Part shown: piece by piece, positions 10,901-22,217 of the stretch | How positions within the stretch are numbered: position 1 is the first letter of the stretch | How the letters are laid out: each line of letters opens with the position of its first letter | Assembly (NCBI GenBank): GCA_003116995.1 | Contig: BDSL01000120.1 | Span: 1-64,000, forward strand | Length of the DNA: 64,000 nucleotides | Reading direction: 5' to 3' | DNA from: Yamagishiella unicocca | Lineage: Eukaryota > Chlorophyta > Chlorophyceae > Chlamydomonadales > Volvocaceae | Position numbers and translations under genes: made by a program | The notes under the pieces: generated by a model | What the model was told of the DNA's origin: nothing | The model's database searches: none | The model's input: only the letters and a program-made list of their open reading frames with translations

Positions 10901-13576
10901 GCCTGGTGGCATCAGCGCCTGCAGCCCCGCCGAGTAGAGCGCCGTCTGCGACTGTATGGACGCCAGGCAGAAGAGCGCCAGCTGGGAGAGGGCGGGGTTG
11001 CAAGGAAACGGGGGGATACAATAAAAGACAAGGCAAAGGGGGGAGGGTGGGGTTGCAAGGAAAAGGGGGGAGGGTGGGGTGGGGCGTGTGAGTGAACCCG
11101 GTGGTGCCCGGTGGAGCCCGAGTGCAAGGAAGAGCCACACCCGTTGGATAGAGTCCCATCCTCTCTACCACGGGTTTTTTTCCTAACCCCCCTTTTTTTC
11201 CTTCGTGCACGGGTTTTCCTTGCAAGCCCTCTTTCTACCGCCACCCACCCATCTACGCACACGCACATACACGCACACACACGCATACCCAGACCCACAC
11301 CCACCCACGACCCGCTCACCAGCACGAAGAAGAAGACCCTGTTGAGCAGGAAGTACAGCAGCAGCAGCATGCAGGAGGCCACCCCCACGAACGCCAGGGC
11401 GGCGCGGGGGGTGAGGTCAAGCACGTCGCCGCCGGCAGGGCCCTTGGCGGGCTGCTGGGAGCGGCCGGAAGCGGGGTCCTGGTCGGGGGGAAGACCCCGG
11501 GGGGGGGCATAAAAACCGTTCGCGCGACAGGGACAGGATGGTGGGCGCATGGCCGGCGGATAGCTCTTTTGTGGGCGCATGGCCGGCGGACAGCGAGGAT
11601 GTGGGCGCATGCTGGAGCGCTGGTTGGGGGGTGGGGAGGTGGGAGTACAAAAATGAGCCGGTTACTCGACGTGGGCAGTGTAGCTGGGGGGTGGGGGGTG
11701 GAGGCGAGAGACGATGGGGGGGGGCAAGGGAGGGAGGGAGGGACGGCTCGGGCAGTTGGTAGTTTGGTTGGTTGGTGAGTTAGTGAGAGTAAATTTTGGT
11801 CGGTTGGCCTTTCGTGCGAAGCGTCAAGTCATCAGCGATGACGCGGCTCCTGCCCCAAAAGCCTGCGTGCCGCATGCCCCTACCCGCCGCTCGTCACTCG
11901 CCACCTGCCAGCTCCCCGCTGCCGCTCTTCGCCCCGCCGCCCTTCCCTCACTTACCCCGTCCACTCGTCCCCCGCCTCCCACCCCGCTCCCCCGCCTCCC
12001 AACCCCGCTCCCCCGCCTTCCTTCTCCTCTAACCGGGTCTCCTCGGCCCAACCTCCTCCCTCCCCATCAGCTGTCCTAAACGGTCTGCCCTACCTACCCT
12101 AAACGGTTTTCCTTTCGTACACGGCTTTCCCTTTCATCTTTTTTCCTTGCATCTCCCCATCCGCTGCCCCCCCCCCCGCTATTCCACTCACGTCGTGTAA
12201 CCGGTCCTTATGCCACCCCCCCGCCACCCGCCCCGCTACACTTCCCATGTCGGGTTACCGGTTCTTTTTCTTATGTAACCCCTGCGCCCCCCTCCTCTCC
12301 CCCCATCGCGGATTCGCGGATTTTTCTTCTCAAACCCCCCATCAGCCGCCCCCCCCCTGTCCCGTTGCGTAATACAGTCTTTATACCACCCCCCCGCCCC
12401 CACCTGGTCGTCCGCTCCCCCCCTGCGCCCCGCCTGGTGGTCCGCCCCACTCCACCAGCTGCCCGCCACCAGCGTCCCCACAGCCAGCAGCCACAGCAGC
12501 ACCGCCCCGGAGTCCACCAGCGGCACGGATACACGCCGCGCAGATAAAGCGTAGCCGCCGCCGCCGCCGCCGTCGCCGCCGCTGCCGCCGCCAGCGGCCG
12601 CCGCCGCCATCGCGGCCAGCTGCGGCCCCAGGTCATGTGCGATGCTGATCAGCGGCAGCCACACGTCGTCGGCGGTGGTGTTGGGGTCGGCGCCCAGGGT
12701 GACGCAACCCGGCTGGTTGTCGTACAGGATCATGGCGGCGGCGCCGGCCGACTGGGCGGCCAGCGCCTTCTGCGTGAAGGTGCAGTTGCCCCGGACCACC
12801 AGCAGCGCAGCGCCTGGGGGGGAGGGGAGGGGAGGGGTATGAGGTGTGGGGTGGGTGGGTTTCGAGGAAGACCCGTGGATGCGAGGAAAAAAACCGTTTA
12901 GAACAGACGGGGTGGGTGGGTGGGTGGGTAGGTGGGGCTGGGCGGGGGACTGGACAGCCCCGAGACATGGCCCTGAGGAAGCCAGCGGAGCAGTAGGGCC
13001 TTATGTGGTAGCGGCTAGGAGGTGCTTGCTGGGGCCGTAAACAGTGGGTCCTTCGCCCACAGTGTACCGTTTGGGGGAGGGGCAGCGGTGCAGACAAACG
13101 TATGATTGACAGAGGCCCGCTTTTGGAGGAGTAGTGAGAGAGGTGCGATGACTTCTATAACTGCCGTCGAATCCGAGGGGCGCGGTTTGGTGGCAGGGGG
13201 GATGTTCGCCACAAATGGGGGTATGTAACATTGCAACCTTGCAATGGGGGCCTGCAACGCCCCTAGGACGAAACCAGCGCCAGACGGAGACCCAAGGCAG
13301 CTGGTGCGCACCTGCCGCCGACTTCGCATCGACTGGTCCGCAGGCGTCAATTGGCTCCGCGGTCGCAATACGGAGCGAAGTCAACGGATCCGACAGGTTG
13401 CCGCCGAACCCCGCAAGCACGCCATACTTGACGAGCGCGGACGTCTTGGAGCTGCCCGCTAGGTCCCCCGTCAATGTGAGCTCCACGATCGGCCCGTAGC
13501 AGTTGTCACGGGCCTGCGACACCTGTCCGAACGTGGCCGCGAGGAGCAGGACCAGGGCAAAGCGCGGCATGGGCAT
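7994..13576 (-). CDS. SPPL: Signal peptide peptidase-like intramembrane aspartyl protease with PA domain
   Basis: A presenilin-family GxGD protease that cleaves membrane-spanning segments inside endomembranes. Exons in transcript order: 13576-13312, 12813-12404, 11478-11320, 10981-10880, 10153-10031, 9685-9533, 8722-7994. All junctions are in phase; 646 residues. An N-terminal signal peptide (MPMPRFALVLLLAATFG) is followed by a protease-associated (PA) lumenal domain at about 90-160 (VVRGNCTFTQKALAAQSAGA, ILYDNQPGC). The first membrane span is near 190-207. Several hydrophobic exons follow. The first catalytic motif YD is at 383-384 (ACLLYDVFWVF), the second is GFGD with Asp 439 (LLGFGDVILPGLL), and the PAL motif is at 503-505 (QPALLYLVP). 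This architecture matches SPPL2-type rather than SPP proper. The C-terminal tail is Gly/Ala-rich low complexity. The start chosen is the first ATG before the hydrophobic leader. Introns carry minisatellites and the R1 and R2 repeats. Confidence 0.94.
9204..9244. repeat. Near-perfect 20-bp inverted repeat
   Basis: Arms GTTTTCATTGCCATCTCCCG and CGGGAGATGACAATGAAAAC are separated by one base and differ at one position. It lies in the intron before the last exon of the protease gene and could form a tight hairpin. Confidence 0.8.
9388..9530. repeat. GCACAGCACGTCATGC-type minisatellite
   Basis: Degenerate repeats of CACAGCACGTCATGCC fill the intron next to the exon ending at 9533. No coding content is evident. 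Confidence 0.7.
10199..10253 (-). repeat. Interspersed intronic repeat R1, copy d
   Basis: Reverse copy in a protease-gene intron, with GACCCGTGGATGCCCG, AAAAAACCGTTTAAAAACAG and ACGTTTTGAG in the family order. Confidence 0.65.
10577..10871. repeat. Minisatellite of 15-bp type units interrupted by repeat R1
   Basis: Units such as TCCCTGGACGGAGTCC, TCCCTGGATGAATCC and CTGGACGGACCCC repeat on both sides of a complete R1 copy at 10731-10780. The array abuts the exon ending at 10880. The interruption indicates that R1 arrived in, or was captured by, an existing array. Confidence 0.75.
10731..10780 (+). repeat. Interspersed intronic repeat R1, copy e, inside a minisatellite
   Basis: The sequence follows the family order CATCTCAAAACTTCTG, TTTTAAACG, TTTTTTCGGACATCC, ACGGGTTTCCCTCGAACCCC and is almost identical to the copies at 4260 and 5109 in the neighbouring gene. 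It sits between GGACGGACCCC repeats. Confidence 0.75.
12859..12910 (-). repeat. Interspersed intronic repeat R1, copy f
   Basis: Reverse copy in the first intron of the protease gene: GTTTCGAGGAAGACCCGTGG, ATGCGAGG, AAACCGTTTAGAACAGAC. Its spelling is closer to copy a than to copies b, c and e, suggesting at least two subfamilies. Confidence 0.6.
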
Positions 13577-13978
13577 GCTGACCGGGGTTCGCTTGCCTGT
13601 TGGGCTAAACTAGCGCAAACTTTACTAAGCCATGTATAATGTACATTGCTAAATATCCCCTCTTGCGTTTCACCGATGGTATCCAAGGGACAGATGCTTC
13701 AGTTCCGCCATCGGGCCCTCCTATGCATGAAGGCAGGCATGCCTGCACTTAATAGATCAGCTACGATAATGGTTAATCACTTCCATGCTCGCAAATATAA
13801 TTTTGGCATACGGATACCCGGAATGGGTGCAAGGTTCGCCAAACCAGTAATTGTATAAGAAGGCTACTCTTACATGGGCTTCCTTGACAATCTGTGAGGT
13901 TATCACTTCAACATATCCAACATGTGCTGTGCAACAACTGTCTCCTAAGGAGACGCATCAGACAAGGACGCATCACGG
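13577..13978. promoter_or_regulatory. Divergent promoter region between the protease and NOL6/UTP22 genes
   Basis: The two start codons are 402 bp apart on opposite strands, so both promoters and 5' untranslated regions must fit here. The segment is clearly less GC-rich than its surroundings. AT-rich patches at about 13634 (TGTATAATGTACATT) and 13795 (AATATAATTTTGG) could serve as TATA-like elements, but no motif is decisive. Confidence 0.5.
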
Positions 13979-16900
13979 ATGGCGCCCAAGAAGCTCGGCG
14001 CCGCCACTGGGCGTGCGCCAGCCGCTCCCGAGCTGTTCGATGACGACGTCGAGGCGTCTGATGATGATGCCCAGAGCATGTCGGACGACGAAATGGCGGA
14101 GCTCGTCGCGAGTCCTGACGCCGACGGCGACGGCGAAGACGAAGAGGACGAGGGCGAGATGGACGACGGGGATGACGAAGATAACGGCGATGAGCAAGTT
14201 AACGCGCGACTGAAGGAGGCTGCTCGGCGGCAGGTGCCTGCGGGGCCAGGGCCGATGAGCGCCGCCGCCGCCGCCGACAAGCTTGGCGGTCTGGTTGCCG
14301 ACACGCACCACCTGCTACAAACGGATACATCCGACGCGGCTATTCTCCAAATTGAGGCGAGTAGCTGTCCTCGACGAGCGGCATTGCATGCCTTCGCGTT
14401 GCTGTAGGTTTCGGATGCGTGCGGCTTCGTCATCTCTCATGCTGGACCGCTGTTTCGCTGCTCGACGCAGGCAGATGAGCTACTTTCAGAAACCCGTGTG
14501 CTCTACTCGAAGAGCTCGGGCGTGGAAGCTGTCCTGTCTCGCCTCACGGAGGCCCTGCTAGCGATGCCGGAACATCAGGTGAGGTACTATCTTTCTGCTT
14601 ACATCGATGCGCCAACCAAAGCGTTTGCATTATCGTCATAGGAGAACTTTGCAGCAAAGCTCAATGGAACAAGGGACAGGGTTGGCATAGCTGCCGCCGC
14701 CGCCTAGATGTGTGGGTCAGTGTCTGGTCGACATCGTCTTCAGCGTGTCGGTTTTGAACTTTTTGTGTACTCCGCCGGACTGCTGTTGCTTGCTCACAGG
14801 TATCAATGAGCATCGCCAAGGGATTCGTGGAGGCTTTGGGCTTGTCAGCCGGCAAGGTGAGAAGCCCTGCGGGCGTCGATGGTTCGGCTTCGGTACCTGC
14901 CTTCAATGTATCCGGCTGCTGGCATTCCCGCGCAAGCGACAGTCATAAGAACCAACGTTCTAAGGAACAATTCGAATTCAAAACAATATGAATCCACGCC
15001 ACGTAACCCGCACACTCACACCCTCCTCCCCTCCTCCCCCGCGCCACCAGGACAGCCTGACCATCAAACCCCCCGCGGCAGTCACCATCGTCGGCAGCTA
15101 CGCCGCCCAATCGGTCGCTCGTCCTGACGCCACCGTCGACATTGCCGTACAACTACCCGCCGACTTCCTCGCCCCCAAGGCCCACCTCAACTACCGCTAC
15201 CACGCCAACCGCGCCGTGTACCTCCTGGCAGTAGCTCGCCACCTGCGTGACGTCAGCTACAGCCTGTTTGGCGAACAGCGCCTGGAGGCGCTCCACGGCG
15301 ACCCGACCCGACCCGTGCTGGTGCTACAGCCGCCCAAGGCGGAGGGCTTCAGCCTCCGGCTACTGCCGTCGATCACCACCTCCACCTTTGCCATGCCGCG
15401 GCTTGCCGCGGACCGCAACGGCGTCCGCGCGCACTGCAAGCAGGCGGCGACCAAGCCGGCGGCGGCGGCGGCGGGGACGGGGTCTGCCGGTCGTGACGAC
15501 GGCGACGCCGCTGCGGCAGCCCAGCTGCAGCAGCAGCTCCCAACGCCGCACTATAACGCGGGCATCCTGGCGGACATGCTACTGCCGGTCCACGCAGCCC
15601 GACTCAAGGTGAGGCGGGCCATGTGGCGGCAGGAAGACTCAAAAGGGTACCGTATGTGTACCGAATGCGTACCGGATGTGCACCGGATGCTTACCGGATG
15701 CGTAATCTGACAACCTCGTTCCCGCATCCCGAGACGATACCCGTACCTCCCGTCGTACGCCCCCTTCTAACCCAATCCCTACGCCCCCCACCTCTCCTCG
15801 CCCCCAGTCGGTTATGTCCTCCGCGCCACGCCTCCTAGACGGGCTCCTGCTGCTCAAGGTATGGGCCCGCCGGCATGGCCTCATGGCGGCCCCTCCCAGG
15901 AGCGACAGCAGCGCCCCGGCCCCCGCGGCCGCACCCGCCGCTGCCGGTTTCGGAGCGGTTGGGGGCGGCTGCCTGGACGGCTGCGTGCTGTCCATGTTGG
16001 TGCTGCTGCTGTCGGAGCGCAATAAGATGGTGAGGGTGCGGACTCTGGGGGGTATTGGGAGGAGAAGACACACATGGGGTCCCACTGGGACTAGTCCTAT
16101 GGGCGTTAGGTTGGGCGTTACACTGGGGAAAGGCGCCGAGTGCGTTCCGTCGTTATCATTTTGTATTTGCAGTGCTGGTGGGCGGCAGGGCGGAAGTATG
16201 TTTTCACCTGAGCGCACTGCGGGACGCCGTCATTCCACCATTCGACCGCTACAACCGCCAACCGTTACCCGTTCTTTAACCGCCAACCGTGACTGGCCCA
16301 TCTTGCGCCGCACAGGCGTGCGCCATGACGGCCCTGCAAGTCTTCCGGGCGTCGCTGCAGCTGCTAGCGGACGGCCCGGCCTGGTCCAAGGGACTAGTGC
16401 TGGCGCGGCAAGAGGGTGGGCTGACCCATGGGTCGTCGCCCGCGATCACGCCGCCTCCACTGGTGGGTAGCAGCTTACTCGCGGGCGCCGTCGCGGAAGG
16501 CTGCGACGTCACTAGTTTCGAAGTGTGACATTTTGAAACTTGCGACGTCACTAGTTTCAAAATGTCAATGGCACAAAAGACGCCAATTATGATGCTGTTA
16601 AATTGCGTGCTGGTTTGTGACTTTCCGATCCTTCAGTTGTGCCGACGTCGTAAACCCCACCTCCCCGCCCCCCCCCCGCCCCCGAACAAAACACAGCAAA
16701 CCTTCAAGGCGCACCACCAGGTGGTGTTCGTGGACTTCACCGGCTGGCTCAACGTGGCGGCCCACATGACCCGCGGGTCGCTCGCCCACGCGCAGCTCAT
16801 CGCGCGCCGCACCCTCGACCTTCTCACCGCCCCTTCCGACCCGGAGGAGTCGTTTGCCGCGGCCCTGCTGACGACCTCCCATCCCGCCGCCGCCTTCGAC

Positions 16901-19900
16901 TACCACTGGCGCATCAGCTTGCCGAGGGGCACGAACTGGCCGGCTACAAGGTCAGACGCGGGTCCGCAACAGCAGCAACAAGATGGCGTGCGAGGAGGGG
17001 AGCAGGCCGGCGGCGGCGGCGGCGGTGGCTGCTTGTGTCGAGACCGCGTCCTATGGAGGTGGGCGAATAAAAACACTGGAATGAAAACATAGCGCAAAGA
17101 GGCGAAGTAATCAAGAGCTCGGTGGCGGTGCAGGGCGTGCCCGGTGATTATAAAAATGCAGCCGACCCATACATGGGGGTTTTCTTTTCCGCTTAATGCC
17201 TGAGGGCCGCCCTGCCCTGCGCTACACCCAGCCCGCAATTGGATCAATCACGCACCGAATGCAAGAACCTAGCAGCGCTTCATTGCTTCGTCGTGATTCG
17301 TCGTGGATGTCCAGCCACATGGCTGTACCCAAGCATTATTACCGAGCCTCAACGACACGCACAACGCAATGATGTGCGCATTGCACCATGCCTCCGCCGC
17401 CTCCGCCCGACGAACCCGGTGATTATAAAAATGCAGCCGACCCATACATGGGGGTTTTCTTTTCCGCTTAATGCCTGAGGGTTGTCGAAGGGCCTCTGCC
17501 GACCGGCACCACTTTCATCCACATCCAAAACACACAAAATACGAAATGCACCCAAACGACGCTTCCCGAAGGGTCAATCCGAACTTGGCTAACCCCCTTG
17601 GCCTTGCGCCTGTTTCCCCGTTGCCCCGTTGTACAGGGACCAAGAAGCGCAGATCGAACAGATTGTACGGCAAGCGCTGTCGGATCGCGCCAAGGTCGTA
17701 CGAGTCCTGCGGCGACCGCTGGCGGCCGCCGCCGTTCCTGACGACCTGGCCCGCGGCCTGGTGCCGCTGGGCGCCGCTGACAGCGACGCCGCCGCCGCGG
17801 CGGCGGCGACGGTGTGGGTGGGTGCCGTACTGGATCCCCTGACGGCGTGCCGGCTGGTGGACATAGGGCCCGCGGCCGATGACGGGCCAGCGGCTGCTCG
17901 CTTCCGTCGCTTCTGGGGCGAGAAGTCGGAGCTGCGGCGGTGGCAGGACGGCAAGATTACGGAGACGGCGGTGTGGGAGGTGTCCCCCCATCAACGCCAC
18001 GTCATCCCCGACCTCATCCTGGACCACGTCGCCAGCCGCCACCTGCCGCCAGGCGCCGCGGTGGTGGGCGCCGCAGGGTGCTTGGACTGGACCTTGTCGT
18101 GCCGCTCGTCGCCCCCAGGCGCTGACATAGCGGCGGCACGGGCGGCGGAGGCGGCGGCGGAGAAGCTGGGCAAGCAGCTGCGGGCGCTAGACGGCCTGCC
18201 TCTGAAGGTGATCAGCGTACAACCGCTCTCCGCGGTATCGAGAGGTACGGCACCTCTGCCGCCGCAGCCGCACCCCCTGGCGGGGGGCTCGGCGGCGGCG
18301 GCGGCGTCTGCTGGCGGCGCTGGCGGTCCTGGCGGCGGCGGCGGACTGCCCCGCTGCCTGGATCCTCTGGAGGTGCTGGTGACGTTGGAGAACTCGGGTA
18401 GGCCGGGGCTTCGGGGACCCTCAAGTCAGGGTTGGAGAGGGGGGGTTGGGTTTGGCGGGAAACACAACGCCGGATTTGGCGGGAAGCACAACGGCAGGTT
18501 TGGCGGGAAAGTAATTTGCGGCTTGGCGGGAGGTGACGGTGGACGACTGGGAATGGGAATCTGCAAGGGCACGCATGCGATTGGCTGGCACAGCAGCCTT
18601 CGAAAGGGACGGACTGGCGGCGATGATTATAACTTTGCTTGAAGAGACCGGGCAGCTCCTCTCACAAGGACGCCTACCATGGTCGTCAAGGTGAACAATC
18701 AATGAGCCACACAGTGCGTAGAGCCACGGGGTGGGGAGAGGGGGAGGGGACCCACATCGCCTGACGTTCATTTATTCTATGTCCCATCCACAACCACGCA
18801 ATGGTCAGCAGGTGCACATCAGCAGCGTGTATTGAATCGAAACCTGTGGCCATACGTTTAGAGGTGCACACGTCAATGCGTTCGACGCTTAGCGCAGGAC
18901 ATCATCATTCAGAGCATGGACGTCTGCACCGCTGTTGAGCAGCAGCTCCACTATGGAGCTAAATTTGCATGTAATATGTAATTTATATATATGGTGAAAT
19001 GGTACATATGTATGGTGAAATAGTACATATGCCCGCGGTGAAACACGTCGCCATATCACCATTCATCACCACCATCACCCCCAGCTCGGCCACTTGCCGG
19101 GGGGACCTGTACGACGTCATCTGTGCATTAATACCATGATGACTAATGACCCCGCCGCGCTCCGCCGTCCGCCGTCCGTTCCACACCCACCCCTCGCCCT
19201 TTGCAGGTCGCTGGCCGGAGGACCCCGCCGCCTTCAGCAAGATGAAGGCCGCGCTGGGGCTGCAGCTGGCTGGCGCCATGGCCTCGTCGTACGGCCACCA
19301 CGTATCCGCCAGTGAGGAGGCGGTGGACGTGCTGCTGGACGGCTTTGCCTTCCGCCTGTTGCTCTACTCCGGCCGGGACGAGGCCATGCTGACACGGGCG
19401 GCGACGGCTGCCGCCGCCGCCGCGCCGTTGCCGCCGCCGCCTACGGCGGCGGCGGCGGCGGCTGCCGCCGCCGCGGCCCCCGCCGCTGCACTCGGCTCTG
19501 GGCTGTTGAGCCCCGAAGAGAGCCCGCTGCTGCTGTCTTGGCATCACGGGCTGGTCTCGCTGGTGGGCGGCGCCAACGCCGCCTTTGCGCCGGCGGCACG
19601 GCTGGCGGGGCGCTGGGTGGCGGCGCACCTGATGTCGAACCACGTGGCGCCTCAGGTGGTGGAGCTGCTGGTGGCGGCGGCGTTTGGCGGCGCGGGAGCG
19701 CCGGCGGCGCCGCCGCCGGGATCCCGAGTGACGGGTAGGTGGTGGTTGTTTTCTGTTGTCTCTAGGCTGCTGTCTAGGCGTTGCGAGGTATCGGCGGTAC
19801 TTGTTCACAGTGGTTGACTGAAGCGTTGCCAGGCATGGGATGCCGTGTGTGGTTAGTACCCCCCAGGCCGCCCAGTGTTACCCCGCCGCCGAGCAATAAA

Positions 19901-22100
19901 CCACCAGCGGTGCCAGGGTGTCAATGGCGGCCGAGAGAAACACCCAGTGGGCAAATCAAGCCGCCGGCGTAGGGCCCGTCCCCGTGACGCTGGCGGAGAC
20001 ACGTCCCTCACACCACCAACCACCACCAACCACCACCAACCAACACCAACCGCCACCAACCAACACCATCCGCCGCTGACCACCACAACCCCTCGATACG
20101 TTGCACCACCACTGCCAACAACAGCAACGACCACCACCACCACCGCACCAGCCACCACCATCCGTAAAGCCCCAAGAGACGCAAGCGCCTGTCCGCATCA
20201 TCTTGCCCATTGCCCCAGCTCCCGGTCTCAACCGTGCTTCCTCGGCTGCCCCCCCTTCTCCCGCCCACTGTACGGGCAGGCTTTCTCCGCTTCTTGCAGC
20301 TGCTGGCCCGGTGGCCGTGGCATCTGAAGCCCCTGGTGGTTGACCCGGCGGGGGAGCTGCGGGAGGCGGACCGACGGGCGCTGCGGGCTGGCTTCGAGGC
20401 GCGGCGTAAGACCGGCGAGGCCCCCGCCATGTACATTTGCACGCCGAGGGACCTGGAGTCACGGCACTGGTGGGTGGCGTAGAACCGCGCGTCTGTCACG
20501 TCTCACGGTGCTCTTCAGAAACAGCTGTTGATGATAATGATGGGGTGGTGGTGTGTCACTCTCCCATGTGGGCTCGTTGTCGGTTTTGGGGTTCGTTGTC
20601 GGTTTTGGGATTGCTAAGAGATGGTGAGCAGCAACACGCATGTGTGGGTGGATTGATGGATGGGTGCCTCGCACGGGGTGTCACACCCGCACACAGCGCA
20701 AAAAACAAAGCTCCAACTAGGACTGCTGGGCCTTATTACCATGGCCCTGACAGTTTCCTGAGTGAGCGACAACACTTATGCCGGCCGTCTTGCATGCCGG
20801 GGCCCGCGAGGGCTCTGGGCGCCCAGACTCGTGCGCGCGCGCGGCGCACCACAGAAAGTGCCGCGCGTGCCGCTGGGCGTGGGCCGGCACATGTAGAAAA
20901 TGGAAACGGAAACGAGGACCTATTTAAAGAACATCGCTTGCGTTTGAAAGCGACTAAGCAGGTAGTCCGGACAACATTTGTTTAGGTCGGTACTCGACAC
21001 CTGTAGAAATGTATGTTGCTACTGCGAGTGCATTTGTGCTCGCGGCCGTCTCTTGCCTTCAGCTGGTTTATCCTGGTGGACGAACCCAGTGGCGGCCGCG
21101 TGGGCCCTCTGTGTTGCACCTCCCTGTGACGGGGGCCCTATGTGTTGCACCTCCCCGACTGCGACGCACCTCGCTTGACTGCGTCCTCTTGTGTCGTACC
21201 ACTCGCAGGACGCACCGGGGGCCTGGCACCGCGGCGCTGCAGCGGCTGACAGTCCTGGCGGCCAGGTCGGCGGCCCTGCTACAGCTGCTGCTGCAGCCGC
21301 CCGCGACGCCGTTGCTCCACGTCGACGCGGCGCCCGAGATGACGCCCTCGGGCTATCCGTCCGAGTGGCAGGGCGTCTTCGCCACCCCCGCCTCGGACTT
21401 TGACGCGTTCATCCTGCTGCGCAAGGAAGCCCTGCCACACGCAGACATGGCGCTACTGCTGCCGCCGCCGTCCCACGCCGGGCGCCGTCACGCCACTGCC
21501 GCCGCCGCCAGCGACCTGAGGGCGCTGCTACTGCCGCCTGGCGCCGCCGTGCGAGACCTGCTGCACTCGCTGCACGACCCGCCAGCCTCTGGGCCCGACG
21601 CGCTGTCTGACGCGCTGGAAGGGGCCCCCCTGGAGCCGCCGCCCAAACGCGCGCGCGCCTTTTTGCGTTGCTTCCCGGACAAGGTGGTGGCGGCCAAGGG
21701 CGCGGCGCGGCTGCAGCCGGAGCTGTTGGTGGGATTCGAACCGGTGACCCGGCTGCTGGCGGAGCTTACGGCGAATTACGGCCACCTGGCCACGTTTTGC
21801 GTGGATGGCCTGGGCGGCCGGCTGGTGGGCGTGCGTTGGGTGCCTGACGCCTTCTTGCCGCAGCCGCTGCGCCTTAATAGTGCGCACACGGCGTTGCCGC
21901 TGGTGCTGACGGCGGCAGCGCCCGCGGAAGGGGCGGAGGCGGGAGCCAAGGGGGGGGCGAATGGGAAGCATGATGGTGGCGTGGGGCTATGTGTGCCAAA
22001 CGTGTTTGCGGTGCTACGGGAGGTCAAGGAGCTAGGGCTGGGGCTGGTTGAGGACTGGGTGATGCCGCCGTCGAGCGCAAAGGCGCGTGCGGCGTGGTGA
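13979..22100 (+). CDS. UTP22: NOL6/UTP22 (Nrap) nucleolar small-subunit processome protein
   Basis: Nrap-family proteins act in the nucleolar small-subunit processome during 18S rRNA maturation. Exons: 13979-14356 (or 14360), 14471 (or 14475)-14578, 14642-14680, 14800-14856, 15051-15608, 15808-16029, 16316-16462, 16697-16950, 17637-18397, 19207-19734, 20280-20469, 21209-22100. The total is 4,134 nt (1,377 residues plus TGA) and all phases close. An acidic N-terminus (about 20-80, DDDVEASDDDAQSMSDDEMA) precedes the conserved body: PPAAVTIVGSYAAQSVARPD, LNYRYHANRAVYLLAVARHL, LLKVWARRHGL, VVFVDFTGWLN, RFRRFWGEKSELRRWQDG, GFLRFLQLLARWPW, YICTPRDLESRHW, and near the end TANYGHLATFCVDGLGG with VGVRWVPDAF. 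These segments match NOL6 in order and spacing. Ala/Gly-rich insertions are alga-specific. The 39-nt third exon is the least certain, with donor GTTGGC. Intron 1 has two equally in-phase solutions. Confidence 0.95.
16526..16567. repeat. 15-bp inverted repeat beside an 18-bp direct repeat
   Basis: TGACATTTTGAAACT (16526-16540) and its exact reverse complement (16553-16567) flank one of two copies of TGCGACGTCACTAGTTTC. It lies in the NOL6/UTP22 intron between 16462 and 16697. Confidence 0.8.
17140..17481. repeat. 67-bp direct repeats flanking 208 bp within an intron
   Basis: The segments 17140-17206 and 17415-17481 are identical: both run from CCCGGTGATTATAAAAATGC to CCGCTTAATGCCTGAGGG. The interior has no coding potential. 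The form resembles a very small LTR-type (TRIM-like) element or a duplicated fragment. No target duplication is obvious. It lies in the NOL6/UTP22 intron before 17637. Confidence 0.6.
18451..18532 (+). repeat. 24-bp minisatellite carrying E2F-like TTTGGCGGGAA motifs
   Basis: TTTGGCGGGAA(A) occurs at 18451, 18475 and 18499, exactly 24 bp apart, and a fourth, CTTGGCGGGA, is at 18522. The motif matches the classical E2F/DP consensus. It sits just inside a NOL6/UTP22 intron (donor at 18398). Confidence 0.7.
19990..20165. repeat. CACCAACCAC-type simple repeat
   Basis: Runs of ACCACCAACC and CAACACCAACC followed by CCACCACCACC fill part of the intron before the exon at 20280. No coding signal is seen. 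Confidence 0.7.
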
Positions 22101-22212
22101 GCTAGGGGTCGGTGGGCCGCTGAAATGCGATGTTCTGCTACTTCACACCTTGACTAATATGTTCGTGCTGACTACTGCAAGCGGCTTTGCTGGTCGTAAA
22201 AAGTGAGGTTGT

Positions 22213-22217
22213 TGTAA
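22213..22217 (+). terminator. Candidate polyadenylation signal TGTAA of the NOL6/UTP22 gene
   Basis: TGTAA lies 113 bp past the TGA stop at 22098-22100, in sequence that is clearly less GC-rich than the coding exon, as expected for a short 3' untranslated region. Confidence 0.55.
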
